Positions 1-7,841 of a stretch of 64,000 bases of DNA are shown here, in pieces. Positions within the stretch are counted from its first letter, which is position 1. Each line of letters starts with the position of its first letter. The position numbers and the translations under genes were made by a program. Source of the stretch: Verrucomicrobiales bacterium (GTDB lineage Bacteria > Verrucomicrobiota > Verrucomicrobiia > Limisphaerales > UBA11320); assembly GCA_016793885.1 (NCBI GenBank), contig JAEUHE010000237.1:59411-123410 (forward strand), given 5' to 3'. The notes beneath the pieces were generated by a model. That model was not told where the DNA came from and did no database searches. It worked only from the letters and a program-made list of their open reading frames with translations.

Positions 1-816
1 CTCGGTCATCCGCTCATGGCGGAACGCGACCGGAAGATCTCCCTCTTGCAGCGCCTGGTCCAGCACGCGCTCACGACCGCCGACTACGCGGTTTACTTTG
101 GCCAGGGGCGGGATGCCTACGATGTGCCGGGGCGAGTCGCTCACGAGTCCATCTTCAACCTCAACGACGGCAGCTACCGCTGTCCCAATTCACAACAAGG
201 CTACTCCCCCTTCACCACCTGGACCCGCGGTCTGGCGTGGGCGCTGCTGGGTTTTGCCGAGCAGCTGGAGTTCCTGAGCCAATGGGATGAGCCGGAGATC
301 GTGACCCCGGCTGTGCTCCGTCGGTTTGAGCAGACCGCGATGGCCGCAGCGGAACGTTACTTGGAGGACTGCTGCACCGACGGAATCCCCGTCTGGGACA
401 CGGGTGCGCCGCAGTTGCACCGGCTCGGTGCCTACGCCCAGCGCGCCTCCGACCCCTACAACGCGTGGGAGCCGGTCGACAGCTCAGCCGCAGCGATCGC
501 CGCGCAAGGATTTCTGGTGCTCGGCCGACATCTGATCGCCAAACGCCGCCTAGCAATCGGCCGGCGCTACCACGCCGCGGGCCTGACGATCGCCCGCACA
601 CTCTTCCGGGACCCCTATCTCAGCGTGCAGGACAAGCACCAAGGCCTGATCCTTCACTCCATTTACCATCGTCCGAACGGATGGGACTACATCGTCAAGG
701 GGCAAAAGGTTCCCAACGGCGAGAGCTCCATGTGGGGCGACTATCACGCCCGCGAACTCGGCCTGCTCATCCTCCGCGAAGCCGAGGGAAAACCCGCCCT
801 GCGCTTTTGGGCCTGA
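1..816 (+). CDS. GH88-like unsaturated glucuronyl hydrolase, 5'-truncated by the window
   Basis: The reading frame is open from base 1, so the protein begins upstream; the first ATG at 16 is probably internal. About 271 residues are visible. The segment TTWTRGLAWALLGFAEQ, the PVDSSAAAIAAQG helix and the C-terminal run with LHSIYHRPNGWDYI and SSMWGDYHARELGLL resemble the (alpha/alpha)6-barrel of GH88/GH105 enzymes. These hydrolyse unsaturated uronic sugars released by polysaccharide lyases. The catalytic Asp residues cannot be assigned with certainty from a fragment. No signal peptide can be judged. It reads alone on this strand before a 488-base gap. Family call is by motif resemblance. Confidence 0.75.
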   Translation, partial: LGHPLMAERDRKISLLQRLVQHALTTADYAVYFGQGRDAYDVPGRVAHESIFNLNDGSYRCPNSQQGYSPFTTWTRGLAWALLGFAEQLEFLSQWDEPEIVTPAVLRRFEQTAMAAAERYLEDCCTDGIPVWDTGAPQLHRLGAYAQRASDPYNAWEPVDSSAAAIAAQGFLVLGRHLIAKRRLAIGRRYHAAGLTIARTLFRDPYLSVQDKHQGLILHSIYHRPNGWDYIVKGQKVPNGESSMWGDYHARELGLLILREAEGKPALRFWA

Positions 817-876
817 TCATTTAGAGGACGTTTCGCCCCCCGAAGGGGATCCCAGCTCCGCTGAGGGGACCAAAGT

Positions 877-899
877 GGTAAAGGCCTCTCATCTTTACC
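877..899 (+). terminator. Possible terminator hairpin after the GH88-like gene
   Basis: A perfect 7-bp stem (GGTAAAG at 877-883 with CTTTACC at 893-899) lies about 60 bases after the stop. No T-run follows, only an A-rich stretch, so rho-independent termination on this strand is uncertain. Confidence 0.3.
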
Positions 900-960
900 T
901 CCAAAAAATGGGAACTAAACAAGTTGGGTAACGCCGGCGTTTCTCACTTTGTCGGCAAGG

Positions 961-1137
961 CCCGAACCCGCAGGGTTCAAAGAGATGTAGCCGGGGGTGC
1001 TCGCACCCCCGGAACTGTTAAAAGTACGGAGCATCGAGCAGCGATGCCACCGGCTTCTTAGGCTTGCGTCAACCGCTTCAAGGAACCTAATCAGTTCGTC
1101 AGTCCATTGGCGGACGGGTGGCACGCCTTTCAGGGTG
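961..1137 (+). repeat. Dispersed intergenic repeat B, copy 1
   Basis: This stretch matches 16920-17093 over its whole length in the same orientation. It holds a series of hairpins: GAACCC..GGGTTC at the left end, a perfect 10-bp stem at 991-1012 (CCGGGGGTGC / GCACCCCCGG), and GCATCG..CGATGC at 1031-1047. The third stem changes in both arms in the other copy, so pairing is preserved. It has no believable reading frame. With the flanks (817-960 and 1138-1304, where nothing else is recognised) it fills the gap before mtnP. Confidence 0.85.
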
Positions 1138-1304
1138 CTGTTGATTAGGAGGCCGACTGACCGGGGATATTGCTGCGCTCCACGCCCCGTAATCTCTGGG
1201 AACCCTGCGGGTTCTCGGCTTCCGCATTGACTTCGCACGACGAACAGAAGAGGAAAGGTGGCGCCGTGCGGCCCGGATCAAGCGCCCGTCGGCAAAGCAC
1301 CAAC

Positions 1305-2168
1305 ATGAGCCACAAAATCGGAATCATCGGCGGCAGCGGATTGTATCATATCGAAGGCTTTACCCAACAAAAGTGGGTAAAGGTCAAAACACCGTTCGGT
1401 CCTCCGTCCGACGATCTGCTCACGGGGAAGCTCGCCGGCCGCGAGGTCGTCTTCCTGCCACGCCATGCCCGCGGCCATCGTATCCTCCCCAGCGAGCTGA
1501 ACCATCGCGCCAATATCTGGGCGATGAAGAAACTAGGCGTTCAATGGGTGATCAGCGTCAGCGCGGTGGGCTCGCTGCAGAAGAAATATCATCCCTGCGA
1601 TATCGTCCTGGTGAACCAATTCATCGACCGCACAAAGCGCTCCTTCGAACACACGTTCTTCGGCCAAGGCATCGTCGCGCATGTGGCGTTCGCGGATCCG
1701 ATTTGTGAGGAGCTTCGAAGGCTCCTGCTCAAATCCGCTCAAGCCTGCGGCGCCCGAGTCCACGACGGAGGCACCTACGTCAACATGGAGGGGCCTGCCT
1801 TCAGCACCCGGGCCGAATCCCTGACCAATCACAAGTTGGGCTACGACGTCATCGGCATGACCAACCTGGGGGAGGCGAAGTGCGCGCGCGAGGCCGAACT
1901 GGCCTACGCCACCATGGCCATGGTGACCGATTACGATTGCTGGAAGGTCGACGAAGCCCATGTCACGGTGGAGATGGTGATCGAGAATCTGCGTCACAAT
2001 GCTGAACAAGCGAAAGCGATTTTGCTCGAGACCATCCCGATGATTCCCAAGGAGCCTGGCTGGCCGTGCCATCACGCGCTGCAAAACGCCATCATGACAG
2101 ATCCTAAACTCTGGCCCAAAAAGACCGTCCGCAATCTGGGTCCCATCCTAGCAGGCCATCGGACTTAG
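1305..2168 (+). CDS. mtnP: S-methyl-5'-thioadenosine phosphorylase
   Basis: The product (287 aa) phosphorolyses methylthioadenosine to adenine and methylthioribose-1-phosphate in methionine salvage; it is cytosolic. The N-terminus KIGIIGGSGLY, the phosphate-binding LPRHARGH segment, the SVSAVGSL motif and the substrate-region NMEGPAFSTRAES are hallmarks of the MTAP/PNP family. I chose ATG 1305 because family members begin directly at the KIGIIGGSG strand; the 45-codon upstream extension runs through low-complexity repeat flank. Length fits the usual ~280 aa. It is monocistronic, between repeat B and a 300-base gap. Confidence 0.93.
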   Translation: MSHKIGIIGGSGLYHIEGFTQQKWVKVKTPFGPPSDDLLTGKLAGREVVFLPRHARGHRILPSELNHRANIWAMKKLGVQWVISVSAVGSLQKKYHPCDIVLVNQFIDRTKRSFEHTFFGQGIVAHVAFADPICEELRRLLLKSAQACGARVHDGGTYVNMEGPAFSTRAESLTNHKLGYDVIGMTNLGEAKCAREAELAYATMAMVTDYDCWKVDEAHVTVEMVIENLRHNAEQAKAILLETIPMIPKEPGWPCHHALQNAIMTDPKLWPKKTVRNLGPILAGHRT

Positions 2169-2476
2169 AGTACCTTTCTGCAGAGTGCCCGGCAGGGCTA
2201 TTATTTGGTTCCACGCCTTTCTGGGCGTCGGCCTGCTAGCAACCACCCCGACTCCGAGTCGGGGTGCGGATAAGTTCGACCGACTCCCCATGAGCCAAGC
2301 CTCGTCACCTCGGCTCCTACACTTCAAAACTGTAGGAAACGCTCATCAGAGGATGGGTTACTTTTTCCGCAGGAAAACTACCTAGCAGCCTGTCGGGACG
2401 CTTCCTAAGCGAAAACTCAGCACTCTCGGTCTCCACAGCCAAACTCGCGTCCGGTGGGAACAACTAGGACAGGGTG
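2169..2476. other. Intergenic region with hairpins, no gene
   Basis: No convincing coding region. A perfect 9-bp stem with 3-nt loop lies at 2245-2265 (ACCCCGACT/AGTCGGGGT), 77 bases after mtnP and before the convergent DUF2959 gene; it lacks a T-run but could act as a bidirectional transcription end. The 14-mer CCTCGGCTCCTACA at 2308-2321 recurs inverted at 21826-21839. Confidence 0.5.
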
Positions 2477-3133
2477 CTAGGGCATCGACTTCACGAACTC
2501 GTCCGCCTTCGCTATCGAGGCGTTCATCTGGGAGATCAACCGTCCAATCTCGTTCTGAACATTGGTAGCCTCACCTTTGAGCGACGCAATGGCCTGAGCG
2601 TTGAGGTTGTGCTTAAGATACAGCACGTAGTCCTTAAACTGCGTGAGCACGGGCGCCATGCTCTGCTCCGCGCTCACGAGCGTGGAGTGCAGGCTCTCAT
2701 AACGCTCCTTGGTCGAGCGGAGCTGCTCCCGGCTGTTCGCTTGCAGGGACGGAGTGCTAATCTGCACGATCTCCTTCTCCCATTCCGCGAATAGGTCCCG
2801 AGCGACGGTTTCCATATCGCGAATCCGCTTCCGAACAGTCTCAGCCTGGCTGTTACACGAGTCAAAATCAGACTTCAGCCCCTGGTAGGCCTTTTCCAAT
2901 TTGCCGCCGTCAAAACCGGTCATCTCTTTCAGCCGCGTCATCGCGTCCTTGAACTCCGCTCCCGCCTCCTTCTGCTCGTCCCGCGCCTCGATGACGCGCT
3001 TTTTGAGCAGGTCGCGCTTTTCCACTCCCAGCTTCTCCCACGCGCTGTAATAAACCGTGCTGCAGCCGCAGAGCAGCACGGTCGCCGCCACGAGGAAACC
3101 GAAGGAACGCGCGCACCTTGAAAACATTTTCAT
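2477..3133 (-). CDS. DUF2959 family lipoprotein
   Basis: This 218-aa protein has a signal peptide ending in a lipobox (LLCGC, Cys about residue 24), so it is probably a membrane-anchored periplasmic lipoprotein. The conserved start of the mature part (YYSAWEKLGVEKRDLL) and the long, charged, Gln/Glu/Lys-rich helices match DUF2959, a family of unknown function in Gram-negative bacteria. Most of the mature region is predicted coiled coil. It is divergent from the transposase-like gene at 3262 with 128 bases between. The biochemical role is unknown. Confidence 0.85.
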   Translation of the reverse strand: MKMFSRCARSFGFLVAATVLLCGCSTVYYSAWEKLGVEKRDLLKKRVIEARDEQKEAGAEFKDAMTRLKEMTGFDGGKLEKAYQGLKSDFDSCNSQAETVRKRIRDMETVARDLFAEWEKEIVQISTPSLQANSREQLRSTKERYESLHSTLVSAEQSMAPVLTQFKDYVLYLKHNLNAQAIASLKGEATNVQNEIGRLISQMNASIAKADEFVKSMP

Positions 3134-3261
3134 CTGGGTCAGTCTAGAACTGAGACACTCCCTGGCAACCTCAAAAAGCCCCCCTCCTGTATTCGAGGTT
3201 CAGGACTGCCGATAGAACGAATGGGGGCCCAGAGTGTTTCCGGTGCATCCGTCCGTCGGTT

Positions 3262-3861
3262 ATGAGTGAACCCAATTCGAATTCGCAGTCCGTGCCGCCA
3301 TCGCCCGCCGGGGAGTCCAGCTTGCATCTCCATGAGGTCGCCAGCCAGCAACCAGCGGTCTCCGGTGGAGCGCAGCACCCAGCCACCACCACCGAATTTA
3401 TTCGTAGAGCAGTGGCCGACCAGCCGCCCAGCGAGTCGGCTCGCTTGCTGCTGCCCAAAGATGCCGGAATGATTTCCGCCGAGACTCTGCTAGCCATCGT
3501 CTCCTACTGTTACGCTAAGGGGATCTATAGCTGCCGTGAGATCGAGGTGGCGATGCTGCAGGATCAGGAACTGAGGGCCTCCTTCGGGACGAATCTCCCC
3601 TCCGACGCCTGCCTGCGTCGGTTTCGAAGGCTGAACCGAACCGCCATCGAAACCATTCTCGAGAAGACCTTCGTCCAGGCAAAACACGAACTCGGGTCCA
3701 TCCCGCCGGACCATGAGACGGACGCCTCCGCCAAGGGCGCCGCCGCCGGGCCAAGAAACCCGGCGGATGAGCCGGGCCAAACCGTCTTTCTTGCTCGTCA
3801 AGCCGCGGCGGATCGCCTCCAGAAGGCGCTCTTCATCGATGGCATGACTCGCGACCCTTAG
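3262..3861 (+). CDS. Protein with IS1182-type transposase N-terminal (DUF772-like) region but no DDE domain
   Basis: The 199-aa protein has a low-complexity Pro/Ser/Gln-rich first ~60 residues. Residues ~68-125 follow (LLAIVSYCYAKGIYSCREIE, then PSDACLRRFRRLN), closely resembling the N-terminal helix-rich domain of IS1182/IS5-type transposases. It then ends without any DDE catalytic domain. The remainder is Ala/Gly-rich. No terminal inverted repeats or transposase remnant are visible after the stop, which sits 2 bases from the convergent neighbour's stop. It may be a decayed transposase or a domesticated DNA-binding protein; an intact start and stop and coding-like composition favour an expressed gene. 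Confidence 0.6.
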   Translation: MSEPNSNSQSVPPSPAGESSLHLHEVASQQPAVSGGAQHPATTTEFIRRAVADQPPSESARLLLPKDAGMISAETLLAIVSYCYAKGIYSCREIEVAMLQDQELRASFGTNLPSDACLRRFRRLNRTAIETILEKTFVQAKHELGSIPPDHETDASAKGAAAGPRNPADEPGQTVFLARQAAADRLQKALFIDGMTRDP

Positions 3862-3863
3862 GG

Positions 3864-4409
3864 TTACTTCTTGAGTGGAGATTCGACCATCCCACGAAAG
3901 GCGGCGTCGAGACCGCTGACGAATGCCACCGGCCCGGTCATGCGAATGAATACGCTCCCTTCGGAACTCTCCACAATGGCGCCCTTCAGCATGGTGCCCG
4001 CGAGAGCGGTCTTGGGACCGCCCGGCATTCCGCTGAGATAAGTTCCCTGCGCTTGCACGAAAGTCACGCTCCGCCCCCCGACCTTGGATTCCTCCACCTT
4101 GGCTTGGATTTTCTCGCGACCTTCCTGAAACTGTCCAAGCCAGCGATCTACATTGGCCTGGGTTCCGCCACCGTTGCCGGGTCCAAAGTGGAAAAAGACA
4201 ACTTCAGCTGAGTCCTTGCCATCGGCGCTGGCTACTTTCAGCGTCGCCTTCCGCATCGGGGAGGTCGGCTCAACCCAGGACCACTTCTCAGGGCGTTTAA
4301 ACTCAAACTCCCCCACCTTAAAGGAAGCCGGAGCCTCAGCCGCATTGACCAGTCCAGTCAGGCCCAGATAAAGAGCCACACAAAAGCATCCTAAACGAGA
4401 AAAGATCAT
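3864..4409 (-). CDS. Secreted protein of unknown function
   Basis: About 181 aa from ATG 4409 (MIFSRLGCF...), chosen because it places a normal signal peptide (cleavage near VNAAEA) at the N-terminus; an in-frame ATG at 4445 would add 12 unlikely residues. The mature part begins FKVGEFEFKRPEKWSWVEP and alternates beta strands with a KVGGRSVTFVQAQGTYLSG segment, reminiscent of small PsbP/DUF1795-like folds, but I cannot assign a family. Convergent with the transposase-like gene (2-base gap). Confidence 0.7.
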   Translation of the reverse strand: MIFSRLGCFCVALYLGLTGLVNAAEAPASFKVGEFEFKRPEKWSWVEPTSPMRKATLKVASADGKDSAEVVFFHFGPGNGGGTQANVDRWLGQFQEGREKIQAKVEESKVGGRSVTFVQAQGTYLSGMPGGPKTALAGTMLKGAIVESSEGSVFIRMTGPVAFVSGLDAAFRGMVESPLKK

Positions 4410-4459
4410 GGCGAACACTAAGTCAGCGTACCCCCCAAAAGTCAAACCTTGGGTGGAGG

Positions 4460-4870
4460 GGGGTGGCCAGGGGTGTGATTACACCCGGGGGAGTGGGCGT
4501 GGTTAGGGGTGGGTGATGTCGCGACGGTCTTGACGGACTCATGCCGGGCTTTCAGCCCTTGACAGGAAGGGGGGGATGTTTGCCTGGGGTTGTCACCCCA
4601 GGCTGGGATAGGACGCACCGTTGGTGCTCAGGCGCGACGAGCTTCCGACCCAATACCAAATGCAGCACAGAACCCTACTCCCACATTCCTAAGGGAATCA
4701 TCACCGAGGTTCAAGCCCGCGGGCCAAAGGCCCAGCACCATCCCAGCCTGGGGTGACAACCCCAGGTCTCGTCACCCCACACGCGCCGAGGGCTGAAAGC
4801 CCGTACCATCACAGAGAATGACCCGCTGAATTCAAACTCCGTCTCACCCACTTCTAATCACACCCCAAGT
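4460..4870. repeat. Palindromic intergenic repeat A, copy 1
   Basis: A non-coding element between the secreted protein and the DUF1553 operon. Its core 4545-4803 is bounded by perfect 15-bp inverted repeats (CGGGCTTTCAGCCCT at 4545-4559; complement at 4789-4803). Inside, a perfect 26-bp inverted repeat pairs 4583-4608 with 4741-4766, and each arm is itself a hairpin (CCTGGGGT-TGTC-ACCCCAGG). An outer imperfect pair (GGGGTGTGATTA near 4468; complement near 4853-4864) suggests the unit extends to about 4870. A closely related copy lies at 9732-10142. Open frames inside it are by-products of the repeat. Confidence 0.88.
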
Positions 4871-4916
4871 TAACCTCGACCCTGGTAATTCTCCCAGGCA
4901 CTCTTTCCCCCAACGC

Positions 4917-7841
4917 ATGAATCTGCGCGGTGTCATTCTCGCCTGGCTGACAACGACCGTTCTGGTCTCGTTTCTGCGAGGCGCAGACACACCAGGCCCA
5001 GCCTGGGAAAGCGCATACCAGGCGCGCTTGCAATGGTGGAGTCTCCAACCCCTGCTCTCTCACACCGTCCCGCCCGTCCAGGACCGCGCCTGGGTCAGAA
5101 ACTTTGTGGATGCGTTCATCTTGTCCCGACTGGAGCAACAGGGGATCAAGCCGTCAGCCGCCGCCGACCGCCCCACCCTCGCCCGCCGGCTCAGTTTTGC
5201 GCTCACCGGCCTCCCTCCCGCCCCGTCAACGCTCGATGGTTTCCTGCACGATGAGTCGCCTCGATCGCTGGACACCCTCATTCAATCCCTGATGGCCAGC
5301 CCCCACTTTGGCGAACACTGGGCTCGCCACTGGATGGACGTGGTCCACTATTCCGATACCCACGGTTACGAATGGGACGCGCCGGCGAAAAATGCCTGGC
5401 GCTACCGAGACTACCTCACCCGGGCCTTCAATGCGGATGTTCCGATCAAGCAACTCCTGCTGGAACAATTGGCCGGGGACCTGATCGCGCCCCGGCTGGA
5501 TGCGAGCGGAAAGTTCAACGAAGCGCTGATCGGTCCCATGGCGCTCCGACTCGGTGAGCGTCGGCACGGCGACAATGCCGCGGCCGAAGGCGTCACGCAG
5601 GAGGCCGTCGCGAACATGATCGACACCGTTGGGAAGGGATTCCTCGGCACCACGGTCGCCTGCGCCCAGTGCCACGATCACAAGCTGGATGCCGTCGGCC
5701 AGCGCGACTTCTACTCCCTCGCCGGCATCTTCATGAGCACGCGCTGGAGCGTGCGCTGCCTGGACGTGGTGGACCCTAATCTGGCAACTCTCTCCCAGCT
5801 TCGGGAAATCAAAGAACGAATCCGGATCGCCCTCGCCGGCCTGTGGTCGAGTTCGCGTCCCGGCTTAATGAGCGCGCTCGCCAGGACCTACTCGACCAAC
5901 TCCCCGCCGCAACGGTTTCCAGAGACACTGCGCGATGCCTGGTTGAGCTTCTCCACCCAGGCTCCCACCCGCGAAGCCTTCCTGACCGAGCACCGGCGTC
6001 GGCAGAAAGCGAATCAGGAAAATCTTCGACTGCTCGCCGACTTCACTCAGGAGGCCGGTGAGAACGGGTGGCGCTGGGAAGGTCTAGGCATGAAGCACGG
6101 CCTGGTGAACCACGGGGAGTTGGTCATCCGAGAAGACGGGAATGAGGCCGTCCGTCACCTGCTCCCCGCCGGACGATGGTCCCATGTTTGGAGCCCCCGC
6201 CTGGCAGGAGCGCTCCGCAGCCCCCTTTTCGAACCGGGTTCGATACAGACGTTCTCCATGGAGCTGGCCGCCGGCGCGTTTGCGGCCCATGCCATGATCG
6301 TTGATCAAGCGTTTCACTCGGAGCGGATGCAGTTTCTAGACGCGCCGTACCCGATCTGGAAAACCTGGACCGCCGGTCAATTCGACACCTTGGAAGGCGG
6401 GATGGACAAGGTTCCACGACGCTCCTACCTGGAACTGGCTACGAAGTCCTTGAACAACTACTTCCCGCCGCGCACTGCCTACGGCGGCTTCCAGGAATCC
6501 GATGCGACTGATGAACGATCCTGGTTCGGTGCCACCCGGATCTACCAGCACGCCGCCGGTCACGGTCCACAAAACGATCTCCAGCGATTTCTCCCGTTGT
6601 TCGACTCCAAGGCCGACTGGACGAACCGTTTCGCCGATCTGATCCTGACCGCCGTCCATGCCTGGAGCCAGGGCTCCTGCACTGCGGACGATGTGCAGTT
6701 GATCAACGAAGCGTTGCAGCTACAGTGGCTCCCCCAAGCTCTCTCCGCGGACGCAAGCCTGGACCGCGAGGTCGAGCTTTACCGTCGGGTCGAAAAAAAG
6801 ATCCAAACCGACACGACGATCGGATCGGCCGAGGAGTGGGCGGAGGCGCGGGACGAGCGTCTTGGAGTTCGAGGATCGTACACCGAACTCGGGGAAACCG
6901 TGCCGCGCGGCAACATCCGCTTCTTGACGCAGCCTTCCCCCCCAAAAAACACAGCACAGAGCAGCGGCCGGCTGGAACTGGCCCGCAGCATGACCGAGGA
7001 CAGCAACCCGCTCACCGCGCGCGTCTTCGTCAACCGAGTCTGGCACCATCTCTTTGGAGAGGGCTTGGTCCGCACACCCGACGACTTCGGTCATTTGGGG
7101 GAAAAGCCTTCGCATCCAGAGCTGCTCGATGCCTTGGCGCTTCGATTCATGCAAGAAGGCTGGTCGCTCAAACGACTGATCACCCTCTTGGTCACCTCGG
7201 CGACCTGGCAACAAAGCTCCCGTCCCGCGGAGCGAGCGCTGGTCGTCGACCCGGAAAACCGGCTGTGGCATCATCGGCCGGCGCTGCGCCTCGAGGCCGA
7301 GGCGATACGCGACAACCTGCTCGCCGTGGCCGGGAGTTTGGACCCGCGCCTGTATGGGCCGCCCATCGATCCCTACCGCACCGCGCAAGACCCCGCCAAG
7401 AGACTGTTCAGCGGTCCCCTGGATGGATTGGGACGCCGGAGCCTCTACACCAAAATGACCCTGATGGAACCGCCGAGGTTCCTGGCGCTCTTCAACCAGC
7501 CGATTCCCAAGCTCACCGCGGGCCGACGGGATACCACCCAGGTCCCGGACCAGGCGCTGGCGCTGCTCAACGACCCCTTCGTCCAGACCATGGCCAGGCA
7601 GTGGGGCGCCCGGATTTCCCGGGAAGCCCAGTCGGATACCCGCCTGCAGGTGCAGGCGCTCCTTTTCAAGGCGCTGGGCCGACCAGCTCATCCAGAAGAG
7701 GCCGATCGCCTGCTCCGCCTGGCTGAGCGCTCGGCGGAGCTGCGCGGGGTGAACCCTTCCGACCTGCCGTCCAGCCAGCCGGTCTGGCAGGATGTCGTCC
7801 ACGCCCTGTTCAATTTAACGGAGTTTATTCATGTCTATTGA
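4917..7841 (+). CDS. DUF1549/DUF1553 (PSD1-type) secreted protein, module 1
   Basis: The 974-aa protein has a signal peptide (residues ~1-23) but lacks the N-terminal cytochrome-like domain seen in its 36.1-kb relative. The DUF1549 part (~50-300) includes GEHWARHWMDVVHYSDTHG and CAQCHDHKLD (near residue 247), a CxxCH motif that could bind haem. The middle is variable. DUF1553 (~690-960) carries LTARVFVNRVWHHLFGEGLV and LEAEAIRDNLLAVAG. These families are characteristic of Planctomycetes and Verrucomicrobia; function is unproven, with a proposed link to polysaccharide or sulfated-glycan breakdown. It overlaps the DUF1501 gene by 11 bases, so the two are co-translated. Confidence 0.92.
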   Translation: MNLRGVILAWLTTTVLVSFLRGADTPGPAWESAYQARLQWWSLQPLLSHTVPPVQDRAWVRNFVDAFILSRLEQQGIKPSAAADRPTLARRLSFALTGLPPAPSTLDGFLHDESPRSLDTLIQSLMASPHFGEHWARHWMDVVHYSDTHGYEWDAPAKNAWRYRDYLTRAFNADVPIKQLLLEQLAGDLIAPRLDASGKFNEALIGPMALRLGERRHGDNAAAEGVTQEAVANMIDTVGKGFLGTTVACAQCHDHKLDAVGQRDFYSLAGIFMSTRWSVRCLDVVDPNLATLSQLREIKERIRIALAGLWSSSRPGLMSALARTYSTNSPPQRFPETLRDAWLSFSTQAPTREAFLTEHRRRQKANQENLRLLADFTQEAGENGWRWEGLGMKHGLVNHGELVIREDGNEAVRHLLPAGRWSHVWSPRLAGALRSPLFEPGSIQTFSMELAAGAFAAHAMIVDQAFHSERMQFLDAPYPIWKTWTAGQFDTLEGGMDKVPRRSYLELATKSLNNYFPPRTAYGGFQESDATDERSWFGATRIYQHAAGHGPQNDLQRFLPLFDSKADWTNRFADLILTAVHAWSQGSCTADDVQLINEALQLQWLPQALSADASLDREVELYRRVEKKIQTDTTIGSAEEWAEARDERLGVRGSYTELGETVPRGNIRFLTQPSPPKNTAQSSGRLELARSMTEDSNPLTARVFVNRVWHHLFGEGLVRTPDDFGHLGEKPSHPELLDALALRFMQEGWSLKRLITLLVTSATWQQSSRPAERALVVDPENRLWHHRPALRLEAEAIRDNLLAVAGSLDPRLYGPPIDPYRTAQDPAKRLFSGPLDGLGRRSLYTKMTLMEPPRFLALFNQPIPKLTAGRRDTTQVPDQALALLNDPFVQTMARQWGARISREAQSDTRLQVQALLFKALGRPAHPEEADRLLRLAERSAELRGVNPSDLPSSQPVWQDVVHALFNLTEFIHVY

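Noticed and set aside
1170..1304. 45-codon N-terminal extension of mtnP
   Set aside because: It runs through repeat B flank sequence and is absent from the family; ATG 1305 fits better.
2185..2385. 66-codon frame after mtnP
   Set aside because: Covers several hairpins, has no coding bias or ribosome-binding site.
4541..4796. Two short proline-rich frames within repeat A
   Set aside because: They are translations of the inverted-repeat element and would differ between its two copies.
6720..7802. Antisense and shifted open frames (over 330 codons) across DUF1553 module 1
   Set aside because: Both lie wholly inside a gene with clear family motifs and are explained by high GC at third positions.
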